The translations under genes were made by a program, and so were the position numbers. A DNA stretch of 64,000 bases from Talinum fruticosum (lineage: Eukaryota > Streptophyta > Magnoliopsida > Caryophyllales > Talinaceae), in assembly GCA_021018815.1 (NCBI GenBank), contig JAITYX010000042.1, positions 2,247,001-2,311,000 of the forward strand. The letters are read 5' to 3'. Below the pieces are notes generated by a model, which ran no database searches, had not been told where the DNA came from, and saw nothing but the letters and a program-made list of their open reading frames with translations. Below, piece after piece: positions 1 to 11,150 of the stretch; within the stretch, counting starts at the first letter, position 1, and the number at the start of each line of letters is the position of its first letter.

Positions 1-304
1 AAGGGTTGGTTTTATCAGACCCTATATTTTAAAATTATTAATTGTTTACTATTTCACATTAAAAAATGTAGGTGACAAGTGTCTGAATTGATGAATACTT
101 TAAAGTTATTACTAAATATATGAATTCAAATCATACTTATGTCAACTTTTACGCCTCAATTACAAAAAAAAAAAACCGTTAAAGAAGGAAGATAATAGTT
201 TATATAAAGGTTTTTACACCACTATAATTCAAATATGGGAAATAGCTCAAAATTAGATTTTTTTTATCTATATAAAAAGTAGATATTATATGAAACTTAA
301 TTTA

Positions 305-684
305 TATGTGTTCGGTTAAGTAAAGCTCCTTAGTACGGAATCTAATAATAATATTTATGGCTCAAATAATGTGAAATTTATATGAGTTTAGTCAAGTAAA
401 GCTCCTTAATACAAAATCTAATAATAATATTTATAGCTCAAATAATGTGAAATTTATATGAGTTCAGTCAAGTAAGGCTTCTTAATACGGAATCCAAAAA
501 TAATGTTTATGACTCAAATAATGTGAAATTTATATGAGTTCAGTCAAGTAAGGCTCCTTAATACAAAACCTAATAATAATATTTATGGCTCAAATAATAT
601 GAAATTTATATGAGCTCAGTCGAGTAAGGCTTCTTAATATGGAATCCAATAATAATGTTCATGGCTCAAATAACGCGGAATCTA
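305..684. repeat. 76-bp tandem repeat array, five copies
   Basis: Copies begin near 305, 381, 457, 533 and 609, an exact 76-bp spacing set by the recurring TATGAGTTCAGTCAAGTAAG segment. Each unit ends with CTCAAATAATGTGAAATTTA. Copies 2 and 4 share the ACAAAA(T/C)CT variant, while copies 3 and 5 share CTTCTTAATA and GGAATCCAA. The last dimer therefore looks like a duplication of a 152-bp unit. No coding potential is seen. Confidence 0.9.
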
Positions 685-1057
685 ACGGTAATGTTAAAAA
701 AATAGAAAAGTAGTCTTGTCTTGATATTTTTTTTATGAAAAAAACAAAGAAAAAAAAACAGGTGGAGTGTCTTTTTCTTTAAAGATCTTAGAAAAGTTAA
801 AATTCTGGAATCATTGATGAGTGATTGGCCAAAAAGGGCTGTGAAATGTGAAACACGTAGAGTGCAATAATTCATACATAATACATTCAATTCAAGAGAC
901 ATAGCTTGTGAATGTGAACCCACAAAAGAGAGAGAGTTCAGAGTTGTATGAAGGCTATTGGCTTAGGCGACGGGGGTTGTTTAAACGTCACTTCTGTTGG
1001 AAATTTTACTGTCTTGAGCAAGCGAAATCATCTTAATTCTTACGAAAAGTTACTCTG

Positions 1058-1250
1058 CTGAGGGCCTTGTTCCATTTACCTATAAAAAGTTATATGGTTA
1101 TAAGAAAGTGTAAAAATTTAAAAGTAAAGTTATAAGTTATAAGGAAAACTATAAGGAAATGTAAAAAATTGTAAACAATTATAAAAAACTGTAAAATAAT
1201 TGTAAAGTTAGTTGTAAGGTTACAAGATAAAGGTAAATAAAATATAACCT
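1058..1250. repeat. Degenerate ~10-bp repeat array, possible transposon end
   Basis: A GGGCCTTGTTCCATTT end is followed by about 17 degenerate decamers of the type TATAAGGAAA / TGTAAAAAAT. The style matches subterminal repeats of Harbinger or hAT elements and resembles the arrays near 8880-9060 and 23170-24942. No second terminus was found nearby, so the element assignment is an inference. Confidence 0.35.
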
Positions 1251-2225
1251 TAATTACTATGTGGCTGGTAAAAAGTCAAGCCGAAATGTAATCTAATTGT
1301 TTTCATGCTTGTTTGTGTGAGATAAGTCTTTTCAAGTAAAAAAATAAATTTATAATGATTTCAAATAAATTAGCGTTTTTGGTTTACTTGTGAGAATCCC
1401 AACACATATAAAATAAATATTCTAGTACGCACTTCATCAAAACTTATAAGCACATATAACGAACAATAACAATAGGATCAATCATTGATTTCATTTTCTA
1501 TAAATCACATAACTCTTTCAGTAAGAAACGAATGTTACAAGAGCAACCCATGTAAGGAGTTGGAAGCGAGTAATCGAGCGACTGAAAGACCGAACAAAAT
1601 TTTGAGTCTCCACCAACATTAAATATACCTAATCAGTCTTACATTTATAAATAAAGAGACCGACTTCAAAGATAAAAAAAGTTTATAAACATATAAACAC
1701 GAAATATACTCGAGTAGGGGGAGAAAATTTTGCACGCACGTTGGTGAGGGGCCGTTTACAAGAGTGGGTGAAAGGCATGAATACCAACTTAAATGGTCCC
1801 CATTATTTTTATTTCCCAACCTTTTGAAACACTTATTCACATATATACGGTGCTATGAGTTTGGGGGTAGATATATAGTGTGAATAATTGATGGCTAAAA
1901 GTTGGGCACTTTAAAATATTAAACGAATCAAAAGTCTTAAAGGATATATCTTTGTGGATAAAGTGAGTGACCCCTCCATAGTGTAAAAATCGAGTACTCA
2001 AATATATATATAAAATATGGGATCCTCATCAACTTATATTACCTGTTTTCCACACCCAAATTATCTCCCTTTTTTCAATAAATAAATAAATAAATAAATT
2101 GTTTTTGCTAATTTTTTGAGGTCAATTGTGTTAAGAAAAATATTTTTTGACTAGTATATATTCCAATTATTAAAAATTATCAAAGGTTGATTTTCACTTT
2201 ACGTGCACTGTGAAAGCTAGTTAGA

Positions 2226-2227
<2 letters not shown>

Positions 2228-2272
<45 letters not shown>
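2228..2272. repeat. (AT)n microsatellite
   Basis: Pure AT dinucleotide tract of about 45 bases in intergenic DNA. Confidence 0.95.
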
Positions 2273-2275
<3 letters not shown>

Positions 2276-4409
2276 TCAAATAAAACTTTATTTTAGGATT
2301 TTGTGTCATATGTAGGCAAGCAGCTCAAGTATAAACACATGAACGTTGAAGCAGATAAAGAGAGATCGCTAGCCGCCTCTTCTTCCAACTCCTCTCTCCC
2401 CTTCTTTCTAGAAAATGTTGCATGTTTCTTTCCTTAAAGCGTCATTGATTTTTCGTCAATAGTCTTAATATCTATTTCTTTTATGCCTTATTTAGTGTTT
2501 TATTTACAAATAATTATTCTCTATCCGTTTGTGTGAGCCTCTTGATACCAGTATTTGAATTGTTGATTGATTGTTAAATAAACTTACAACGAGCATCAAT
2601 TCTTCAAATCGGAGCAAATAAATCTATTCGATAGGAATACTATATAAGATTTGTGGATCTCTCATTATATATCGTATGATGAAACAAAGATTTAGTGGAA
2701 GAGAAATGTTCGGAAAAGTTTCAATTAGTTTTTTCAAATTGAAAAAATTATTTTATTATTTTAGTTATGAATTTATTTGAATTTGATTTTTATTGTGTAG
2801 ATGTCATATGATTTTTAATTAAAAAATTTATCCATTATTTAAAAAAATAAAGAGAGATGGAGAATACTAGATAAATTCTTAATTTATAATTATTAAAGAT
2901 AAATTGAGATTTGACTATATATATTTTCAACAGACTTATATAAGCAAGTCTATGTTGAGCAACACTATACTTTTTATTCTCTTATAATTGCTTTGAGTTC
3001 TAAATTAATTGATTATACGTCATTTCTCCAGAAACATTGTTGAAAATTCTATGTTATGAATCAAATTATGAACAAAAACTCTCGAAATTCTAAGACAAAC
3101 CCTAAATTCCAAAACATAACAAACCAAAGTTTACCAGAGGAAAGTAAGCATACTTTTTCCCCTTTTACAAACGGTTCAAAGTTGCGTAGATATATGTTTG
3201 AATTTTTGAATTTTAATATCTCAAATTTTCTGTCATGTTTCTCATACTGTTTGAAACTATCAGTTTATCTCATAACATTCACACATTTTAATACTAATAT
3301 TTTTTAATATCATGTACTTTAAAAAATAATAGTAATTAATTCAATTCTAAGACACTAATTACTAATTAAAAATAAAATATTACAAAATAAATCAATAATA
3401 TTTAAAGTATTATAAATAAAATAACTTAAAATTCAAAATATTAAAATTCAATAACCATATATATTTTACACAAGGTATATGCTTCAGATACCCACAAACT
3501 CCAACGTAAGAACGTGCGTGAAGTCATGATGTGACGATGATATTATCAATTTATGACGAAACCACTACATACCAAACCTACTACTACTAGGCTACTAGCT
3601 CACACCCAAAACAAAAAAACAAAAAAACAGAAAGTGACTTCAAACAGCCAGCCATCCTCGTTTTAAATTATAGCTATTTATCAATAGTAATTATAAATGG
3701 ACCACTAATAATTATTTTATTTCAAGGAGAAAATAAGGGATGTTTGGTGGTTGTCATTTAATATAAATATCCTCTTATGTGCTATTTAATAAAACGAGTT
3801 GTTTGAGTAGTGAATAATTGTTTGTATAACGATATAACCGTATAAGTAGGTGATAATTATTAAATTTTACCTGTTAGCAGATAGTTCGTTAAATGAACTC
3901 GTTGAATAAATGTGTACGGTAAATTTAGTGATTTAAACCGATTATTATAAATTGACATAAAAGGATATAAATAATTTGCCAAATATGAATTAATAAAAGG
4001 ATGTTTTTGTTAAAAAATTACGAAACACTGCTTTTAAATGTAAAAAACTAATATTTTTAACTTTTCAAAAACAATGAAACGTTATAAAATAATGCAAATG
4101 CTAATTAAAACAAGTATCTTATCGAACATTAATATTTGATCAAAATACTAAAAATTACTCTAAATATTATTATTGAATAGGACCTTAATCAATTCCGTCA
4201 CTCTATAAATTTAATTAAATTTCAAGTCTGCTTTAATTTATTCAATCATTATTTTATTACGTAGTCCAAATTATAATGAAATTTTAAGACAAATATCCTA
4301 AAGATGGTCTCAATATCGATGATGATTTTGATTAAGAATCTTTATAATCTATTTACACAACCACTCAAAAAGGCTTTCTAGAAAGAGCAACCATTTTTTT
4401 TAATGAAAG

Positions 4410-4410
<1 letters not shown>

Positions 4411-4442
<32 letters not shown>
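4411..4442. repeat. (TAA)n microsatellite
   Basis: About ten consecutive TAA triplets in intergenic DNA. Confidence 0.95.
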
Positions 4443-6249
4443 TCCACAAGTGTAGAGAACCTATTACAGAAAACGACATAATGACACCTTTGCTATATAT
4501 GTTGATGTAACTCTTACCTCCAATCCCTCCATAGAGAACAAATTATTGACCATTTTTGCAAATAAATGAAGAGAAAGTGGTGAAAATAGTCTCTATGCTA
4601 AAGACATTCGTTTAAATAGAATATTAAAGACCTTAATTATATGTTTTTTAAAAAGATAATTATTATTTTATGTTAAAATAAGTGTACGTATTAATTACTA
4701 CTGTTAGCAAAATGATATGCATCTTCATACAGGACACGTCTTAAGTGTTTTCTCTTAATTTAAAAGTTATAATATATATATATATATATTAAATTGAAAA
4801 AATGATATAATTGAAGTGTGTAATAGTGTCACAACTTATAAATGATGTAATATTATCTTTTTACATATGATTTTTTCACAATTATAAAATTATGCGTATG
4901 ATACGTCTTTGCGGATACGATTGCACCAATCAGGGTATCATTTTTTTATTGTCAATGTAGTGACGAATATTAAAAGTTTATAGTTGATAACCATAATATA
5001 ATTGTTAAAAAATTCACGAGTTTGAACCATATAATATATTATTTTAACTTCAAATAAGAAGTATAAGACGTGTCTTGCTTCAAGACACATATCATCGCCT
5101 ATTATTATGATAAAGATAGAATCAATAATCCTATAGGCTTCTTTTAGAATTTTTTTTATTTTTCCCTTTTATCCCAATTTGATTCTAACACATTAGAGTA
5201 TATATATTGTAATGGAGAGGAAGAAAAGTAAAAAGAGACATGATATTGGGAATATCTTACATTATGTAAAGAACTTATAGCTAACAATATCTAAATTTTT
5301 ATATTGCATCCAATTTGCAAAAATAATAGAATTATATTCTCAGATATATCCACCGGGCGTTTTATATATCCACTTAACCCTTAATTAAGTCCCTAACTAA
5401 ATATTTTTCTATATATTATTTATAAACTTTTAAGTTTCCATCTTCATTCCAAAGGCAAGTAGGAAAACTATACTTTAAAATTTCTAGATACAATTGGTGG
5501 AAAGTTTGAGATTATAATGTTTCCATATGATATAATGATGATACAACATAACTTATGACTTAGTAATTTTTTTTAAATAATGTTCATGTATCGAAGTAAA
5601 TCGTACTAATGATATTATATTATTTCTATGACATAATTTCCGTTGCTATTTTTTTCTTTTAAAAGATAAGTACAAGAACATTAAGTAGTTATTTTTGTTA
5701 GTGTTCTACCTAAATTATCGTTAACAAAAATAGTAAGAAACTCTCTGTAAGAAAAAGGAAAAAAATGTACCGAACAGAATAGCCGAACTTGACCATCCAA
5801 TCTGCTGCGATATTTCCATGACATGATTTTCGTTGCTATTGGGTCCACTCATAACTTGCAATTCTATAGCTACATCATCAATTCACACCTAATTCACCAT
5901 TAAATTTTGGTAGAAGATATCACATAAAGGAATGGTGGGAAACATATTTAGAGAAGACAATAGTACAAGAAAATAATAATTAAATAATTTATTACTTATT
6001 AATATTATTATTTGCAAGAAAACTTTATAATATATTCCTCTACTCATGAAATTGAGTTAAAAACTATACAATCATGTCTAGCTAGTGCAAGACTATGACA
6101 GCAAACTACCACAAGGGCTAAGAATTGAAAGGATAAAGCCAAGTAGGAAAATTTAAAGATGATTACAACATGAGAGAGTTGAATAGTTTACACATAATAA
6201 AAATTAATGCGCCTTTTTTTTCCATGATTTTCAACATGTACTATGACTT

Positions 6250-7664
6250 TTAGTGAGATTTCCACTTGTGAGCCACTTCACAAAGTGCCTTAGTGGAGGA
6301 ACCATCTTCACTAAGCACCCTACAGGATGCCTCTTTCAAATCTTTCATTTTGGATCGGATTTCCTTCCCTTGTTCTCCTTCCATCAGACCTGTTACTACG
6401 GTTGCGATGTCCCCTCGGCCGACCAGACCGGTCTCGTTGACGGTCGGTCTGAGTGCTACCTTCAAGCCCTCGGTTAGCATTACTGCATTCATATGCTGCT
6501 CGGCGTAGAGCGGCCAGGCAATTAGGGGTACCCCATGGACGACACTCTCTAGGACGGAATTCCAACCACAGTGAGTTAAGAACCCACCGGTAGCCTCGTG
6601 GCTGAGGATCTCGATCTGTGGGGCCCATGTGGGGATGACTAGGCCCCTTCCTTTGGTCCTATCTAGGAACCCTTTGGGTAGATAGTCTAGGGGTCCTTCC
6701 CACCTTGGCTAGTGTTGAAGTAGGTGGCATTGGCAGCTTTTTCATTTGGGCTCCTTACAACCCACAAAAATCTTAGCCCACTCATTTCCAAACCATGAGC
6801 CAGTTCAAGTATCTGATCATGGGAGAGGGTCCCGCCGCTCCCAAAAGACACATATAGGACTGACCCACTTGGTTGCTCATCCAACCACTTCAAAGTCTCA
6901 CACCCCTCTAAATCCTTACTCGAGCCGGTCTGAACGAGCGGTCCAACCGGGTAAACCGGTGGCTTCCCGGGTTCAGGCTTCTGTAGAGCCTCTATAGCAT
7001 CCTTCTCCAATTCCATAAATGTATTTATCAGAATACCCTCGGCCATCCTGTACCTCTTGGTGTGATGAAGTACCCATTTGTATGCATCATTTTTCCTCTC
7101 CTGGACCGGGTCCAAGAGGTCTTTTCCATGAATCGGGACACACCCGGGGAGCTCCACCGGTTCATCCATCTCCCTAAACTCACATGAAACTCGAGAGTCC
7201 AACTCAGGGAGATGAAGAAAGAAGGAAAGACACATGGCGGTCGAAGGGTAGAAGATGTACGGCCGGAGCCCGAACTCCTCGCAAAGCTCGAAAGCGTCGG
7301 TCCCGAAGAGGTCAACGACGAGGATCGAGACTGCCCGGGTTTCAGTCATAGCCCGGAGCTGGGTACGGAGGTCCGGGAGGGACCGGGCCAGAGTGAGGGC
7401 GATCTTGGTCTCGATCTTCGTGTCGGGAGGCAGGTCGTCCATGCTGACCGGGGGCAGGAAGAAGCAGTCGGCCCGGCCCGAGGGGAGGGACCCGACAGCT
7501 GCCCGTTGGGCCTGGGTTGCGGGCCCTTGGTTTGGGATTATGAAGGAGAAGGTGAAGTTATGGGTTCCTAATTCTATGAGCCGCTTGGCGAGCTCAACAA
7601 GGGGAATGAGGTGGCCCATACCCGGAGTTGGGACGATTACTACGTGTGTTTGTTGATCTTCCAT
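6250..7664 (-). CDS. UDP-glycosyltransferase, UGT72 (hydroquinone glucosyltransferase)-like, with one frameshift
   Basis: Cytosolic family-1 enzyme that transfers glucose from UDP-glucose to phenolic acceptors. The single exon encodes about 471 residues once one missing base is allowed for, normal for UGT72. The ATG at 7664 begins MEDQQTHVVIVPTPGMGHLI. His18 (PGMGH) and Asp118 (VVDLFG) form the expected catalytic dyad. The C-terminal PSPG box starts at about residue 347 with WAPQ, contains HCGWNS and ends in a Gln, typical of UDP-glucose users. The frame breaks at the CCCC (coding strand) at 6690-6693: the first frame stops at 6687-6689, while the PSPG-bearing frame continues to TAA at 6250. 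A single base is missing, so this is either a sequencing error or a recent pseudogene. The gene is far richer in GC than its surroundings. The upstream ATG in frame (7826) lies in the promoter/UTR and is not used. The exact acceptor cannot be told from sequence. Confidence 0.9.
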
Positions 7665-7697
7665 GGAATAGAGAGAGAGAGAGAGTAACAGAGAATA

Positions 7698-7729
<32 letters not shown>

Positions 7730-7790
7730 TGTTGATGTAGGTGAGGGGAAAAGATCGTGAATTGGTATTTATAGAGTTTCTTGCATGCTT
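7665..7790 (-). promoter_or_regulatory. Promoter and GA-rich leader of the UGT gene
   Basis: On the coding strand a CTATAAATACC TATA box lies at about 7766-7775, roughly 100 bases upstream of the ATG. The presumed leader (7670-7731) is a CT/GA dinucleotide-rich tract, common in plant 5' UTRs. Confidence 0.6.
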
Positions 7791-8305
7791 CTTTAATTTG
7801 TACACGAGTTTAAAATAATACGTCATAATCTTCTCTCCAATTCTTCAGCTGGTAGAATTTTTTCGTAATTATTTTTTTCTGATTGTGGGCTTTGGTTGAC
7901 TCGCCGTTGATATGAGAATTGAAATATAGTTGCCGTCAGAAAAGAACAAGCATGTTCAACATTTTACGGAAGTTTAAAATCGTGATATTTTTACCTATAT
8001 AGGTTAGTATAAATGGTTAATATTGTTTTTTTAATATAAAATATTGTATTTGTGTTTGGTGAAAAAAAGTGTATATCGAGAATATTATGCTTCTTATAAT
8101 GTGTTAATAACTCATGATAAAAAACTAAGAAAATAAATGTGATATTTATATTATAAATTACAAAATTTTTAACTTTTCCGATCAATTCTTTTAAAACTTT
8201 ATTATGTAGTAATCCTCCTTTTAACTTTGTTATGTAATCTATTCTTTCTATGAATAACTAATGTTGCCATATATATTGTTTCTTTTTTTTTTTTTTAATC
8301 AACTA

Positions 8306-8373
<68 letters not shown>

Positions 8374-9147
8374 CCAGGGAAATTGATAAGGCCAGTGAAA
8401 GGGACTTTCCAAAGGGGTGGGAGAGAGAGGCAGAGAATATAAATAGGAATTAGGAAGTGGAATTTATGAGGGTGAGCTGATGTCACTCAAACGTCACGCT
8501 TTTGTCATCAGAAATTAATCCTTAATTGCTCTTATATATGAAATCGACAACGGGTCAACACCTAATAAAAATAATCGTACTTTTTGTTTCACGAAATTAC
8601 TTCCTCGGTCCTATTTTTTGTCTTCAATACATATGATACATTTTTTTAAAAATTAATTTTTTTAAAAAGCTCATGAAATACCATTTTTCTCGATTATTAT
8701 AAATTTTTATCATTTTTATCAAGTATTTATATTGGATTTTATTGTTCTACAAATTTTTGAAACTCAAATTTGTCTAATTCAATTTAAAATAAATTTCTAT
8801 TCTCCGATAAATTTTAATGTATTTGACACTTGATAGTGTAAAGAATAAATCTGAATATTACTCGTGACATTAAATTATTAAAAAATTGACTCCTTATAAT
8901 TTTTATATAACTCATTACAACTTTATATATAATTTTACAGCTTTTTATAACTAACTTTCTAACTACTTTACAACCGCTTACAACTTCTTACACCTTCATA
9001 CAATTGTTTACAGCTTTACTTAGAGCTCATTACATCCTTACAACTCCTTACAATGAAATGGAACATGATCTCCTTTATTTTATATATTCTCTTATTTATA
9101 TTATTACTCTTATTAATTGTTCCTTATTTTTCCTATTTATTTCTTAA
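7791..9147. other. Intergenic, AT-rich, microsatellite and transposon remnants
   Basis: No gene is seen. The stretch contains a long (AT)n tract (8308-8372) and, at about 8880-9060, an array of degenerate decamers of the type CTTACAACTT that ends in AAATGGAACATGATCTCC. That end resembles, in inverted form, the end seen near 1058. The rest is simple AT-rich sequence. Confidence 0.5.
8308..8372. repeat. (AT)n microsatellite
   Basis: Uninterrupted AT repeat of about 65 bases. Confidence 0.95.
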
Positions 9148-9624
9148 GGCTCTATTTGATTCTAAGAAAATTAGAATGAAAGAAAAAAATGTGGAAAATG
9201 AATTTCTTTCCCTTGTTTGAATTGAAGAAAAAAGGAAAGAAAAAAAGTTTAATGGAAAACTCATGGAAAATTTTATCAATTTGGTTAATGATATTTTCCT
9301 TCCAAAATTGAGAGAAAAATGGAAGAAAAAATTCACAAAGAGAGAGAAATGGAGAAAAGAGAGAGGATTCTATTAAGAAATGTCTTTTAAGAATTTTCTC
9401 TCTCCTCTCAATTAATCAATGTTATTGAATATTTTCTCTCTCTTCTCTCCATGACAATGTAACGATAAGTAACAAGTTGGAAAATGATTATACTTTTTTT
9501 CCCTCTATTTTTTCCTTGAACCAAACACAATAAAAAAAATTAATTTTCCCTTAACTTTTTTCCTCATTACTTTTTTCCATTTAAATTTTCTTTCCAACCT
9601 ATTTTCTTCAAATCAAATAGAGCC
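9148..9624 (+). mobile_element. Tourist-like (PIF/Harbinger) MITE, copy A
   Basis: The 477-bp element starts GGCTCTATTTGATT and ends AATCAAATAGAGCC, perfect 14-bp terminal inverted repeats. TAA trinucleotides flank it on both sides (9145-9147 and 9625-9627), matching the 3-bp target duplication of PIF/Harbinger MITEs. It has no coding capacity. Copy C at 10415-10887 is its inverted homologue, and copy B follows directly. Confidence 0.85.
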
Positions 9625-9627
9625 TAA

Positions 9628-9761
9628 GGCTCTATTTGATTTAAAGAAAATTAGAAGGAAAGAAAAAAATTGTGGAAAATGGATTTCTTTCCCTTATTTG
9701 AATTGAAGAAAAAGGAGAAAAAAAAGTTTGATGGAAAAACTTATGGAAAATTTTATCAATT
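9628..9761 (+). mobile_element. Tourist-like MITE, truncated copy B
   Basis: This begins right after the TAA that ends copy A and repeats its first ~135 bases (GGCTCTATTTGATT onward). Similarity stops abruptly at TATCAATTTA, where unrelated sequence beginning TGGTGTGTTTGTTTC starts. The right part is missing or displaced. Confidence 0.7.
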
Positions 9762-10166
9762 TATGGTGTGTTTGTTTCAGTGGAAAATATTTTCTCGGAA
9801 AATTATGATTCTATTTTCCGGCGTTTGGTAGCATAAGTGGTGGATAAATATTTTCTGGGGAAAATAATTTCCTCAATTAAGGGAAAATAAATTTCCTTTT
9901 ACGAGGAAGGAAGTTAATTTTCCTCTTTCTCAATCAAGGGATAATAAAGTCTTATCATTGGAAGTTCAAGTTTTAAACTTTTCTTATTGTGCCACCTTCA
10001 TTTTCTTTTTCCAAGTTTTTTCCTTATCTTTTTCCTTTTTTCTTGTGAAGTTCATAAATGAATTTTTTTTTTTACAGTATTTGTTTCTTTTTTTTAAGTT
10101 CTATTATTTTATACATAGAAAAGTATGATCATAGGGAGATGTACAAACTTATCAAATTTAGGTGTT

Positions 10167-10253
<87 letters not shown>

Positions 10254-10412
10254 AGTTTTGAAGTTGAATTAATTATTTACCTTTTTTATATATTTATGAA
10301 GTTTTTATGGTTAGTTTTTGCATTTAAGTAGCTATTTTAGAAAATTATTTTCCTTCTACCAAACAAAGGAAAATGTGGGTGGGAAATGATTTTCCTTGGA
10401 AATTTATTTCCT
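9762..10412. mobile_element. Possible second MITE family, interrupted by (AT)n
   Basis: This lies between truncated copy B and copy C. It opens with GGTGTGTTTGTTTCAGTGGA and later shows CCTTCTACCAAACAAAGGAAA, suggesting imperfect inverted ends of a non-autonomous element. A pure AT tract of ~80 bases (10171-10251) sits inside. Boundaries and family are uncertain. Confidence 0.35.
10171..10251. repeat. (AT)n microsatellite, ~80 bp
   Basis: The longest pure AT dinucleotide tract in the window. It lies within the MITE cluster. Confidence 0.95.
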
Positions 10413-10414
10413 AA

Positions 10415-10887
10415 GGCTCTATTTGATTCTAAGAAAATAGGTTGGAAAGAAAATTTAAATGGAAAAAGTGATGAGGAAAAAAGTTAAGGGAAAATTAATT
10501 TTTTTTTCTTGTGTTTGGTTCAAGGAAAAATAGAGGAAAAAAATTATAATCATTTTCTAACATTTTACCCATCCACCACATTATCATGAAAAAAAGAGAG
10601 AAAATATTCAATAGCATTGATTAATTGAGAGGAGAGAGAAAATTCTTAATGACATTATTTAATAGAATTGTCTCTCTTTTCTCCACTTCTCTCTTTTTGT
10701 GAAATTTTTCTTCCATTTTACTTTCAATTTTGGAAGGAAAATATCATTAACCAAATTGATAAAATTTTCCATGAATTTTTCCATCAAACTTTTTTCTCTC
10801 CTTTTTTCTTCAATTCAAACAAGGGACAGAAATTCATTTTCCACATTTTTTTCTTTCCTTCTAATTTTCTTAAAATCAAATAGAGCC
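10415..10887 (-). mobile_element. Tourist-like (PIF/Harbinger) MITE, copy C, inverted
   Basis: The 473-bp element has the same GGCTCTATTTGATT / AATCAAATAGAGCC ends as copy A and is flanked by TAA (10412-10414 and 10888-10890). Its internal sequence is the reverse complement of copy A, so the two full copies are in opposite orientation about 0.8 kb apart. Transcription through the region could give a hairpin RNA. Confidence 0.85.
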
Positions 10888-11006
10888 TAAATGTACCCTA
10901 AAGTTCATAATTTATTATATATATAATTTGCTCATTTTGTCCACATTAACAATATATCTATTTTTAATAGTCCTCGATATGCAGTTCTGATGTTGATAAA
11001 TATACA

Positions 11007-11049
11007 TGGGCCTCCTAAGATTGAGGAAAGCCCATAAATTTAAGGCCCG
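11007..11049 (+). promoter_or_regulatory. Site II-like promoter motifs
   Basis: TGGGCC (11007-11012), AGCCCA (the reverse form, 11029-11034) and GGCCCG near 11043 lie 100-145 bases upstream of the small-protein ATG. TGGGCY pairs are typical of promoters of nuclear genes for mitochondrial and growth-related proteins. Confidence 0.5.
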
Positions 11050-11150
11050 ATTACCATCGACAAAGGAAAAGTAAGTTTGATCCCATAACCGGGGAGGGGG
11101 AGAGAGAGCGCGAGAGCGAGAGGGGGAAGAGAGAGAGAGAGAAAGAGAAA

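Larger units (their letters stand above)
1..6249. other. AT-rich intergenic region without a supported gene
   Basis: No open frame here is long enough, or compositionally coding enough, to support a gene; the short frames are low complexity. The stretch holds a five-copy 76-bp tandem array (305-684), a run of degenerate ~10-bp repeats (about 1070-1250), an (AT)n tract (2228-2272), an AATA run near 2083 and a (TAA)n tract (4411-4442). The last ~60 bases before 6250 are probably 3' UTR of the minus-strand glucosyltransferase. Confidence 0.6.

Noticed and set aside
7212..7656. Two long plus-strand frames opposite the UGT
   Set aside because: They are antisense shadows of the GC-rich glucosyltransferase coding strand and show no family features.
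7665..7826. Upstream in-frame ATG extending the UGT by 54 residues
   Set aside because: The extension is Ser/Leu-rich translation of a GA-rich leader and TATA region; the conserved UGT start is at 7664.
10058..10331. Frames with repeated Tyr-Ile dipeptides (also near 8295 and 26118)
   Set aside because: These are translations of (AT)n tracts with no flanking coding sequence.
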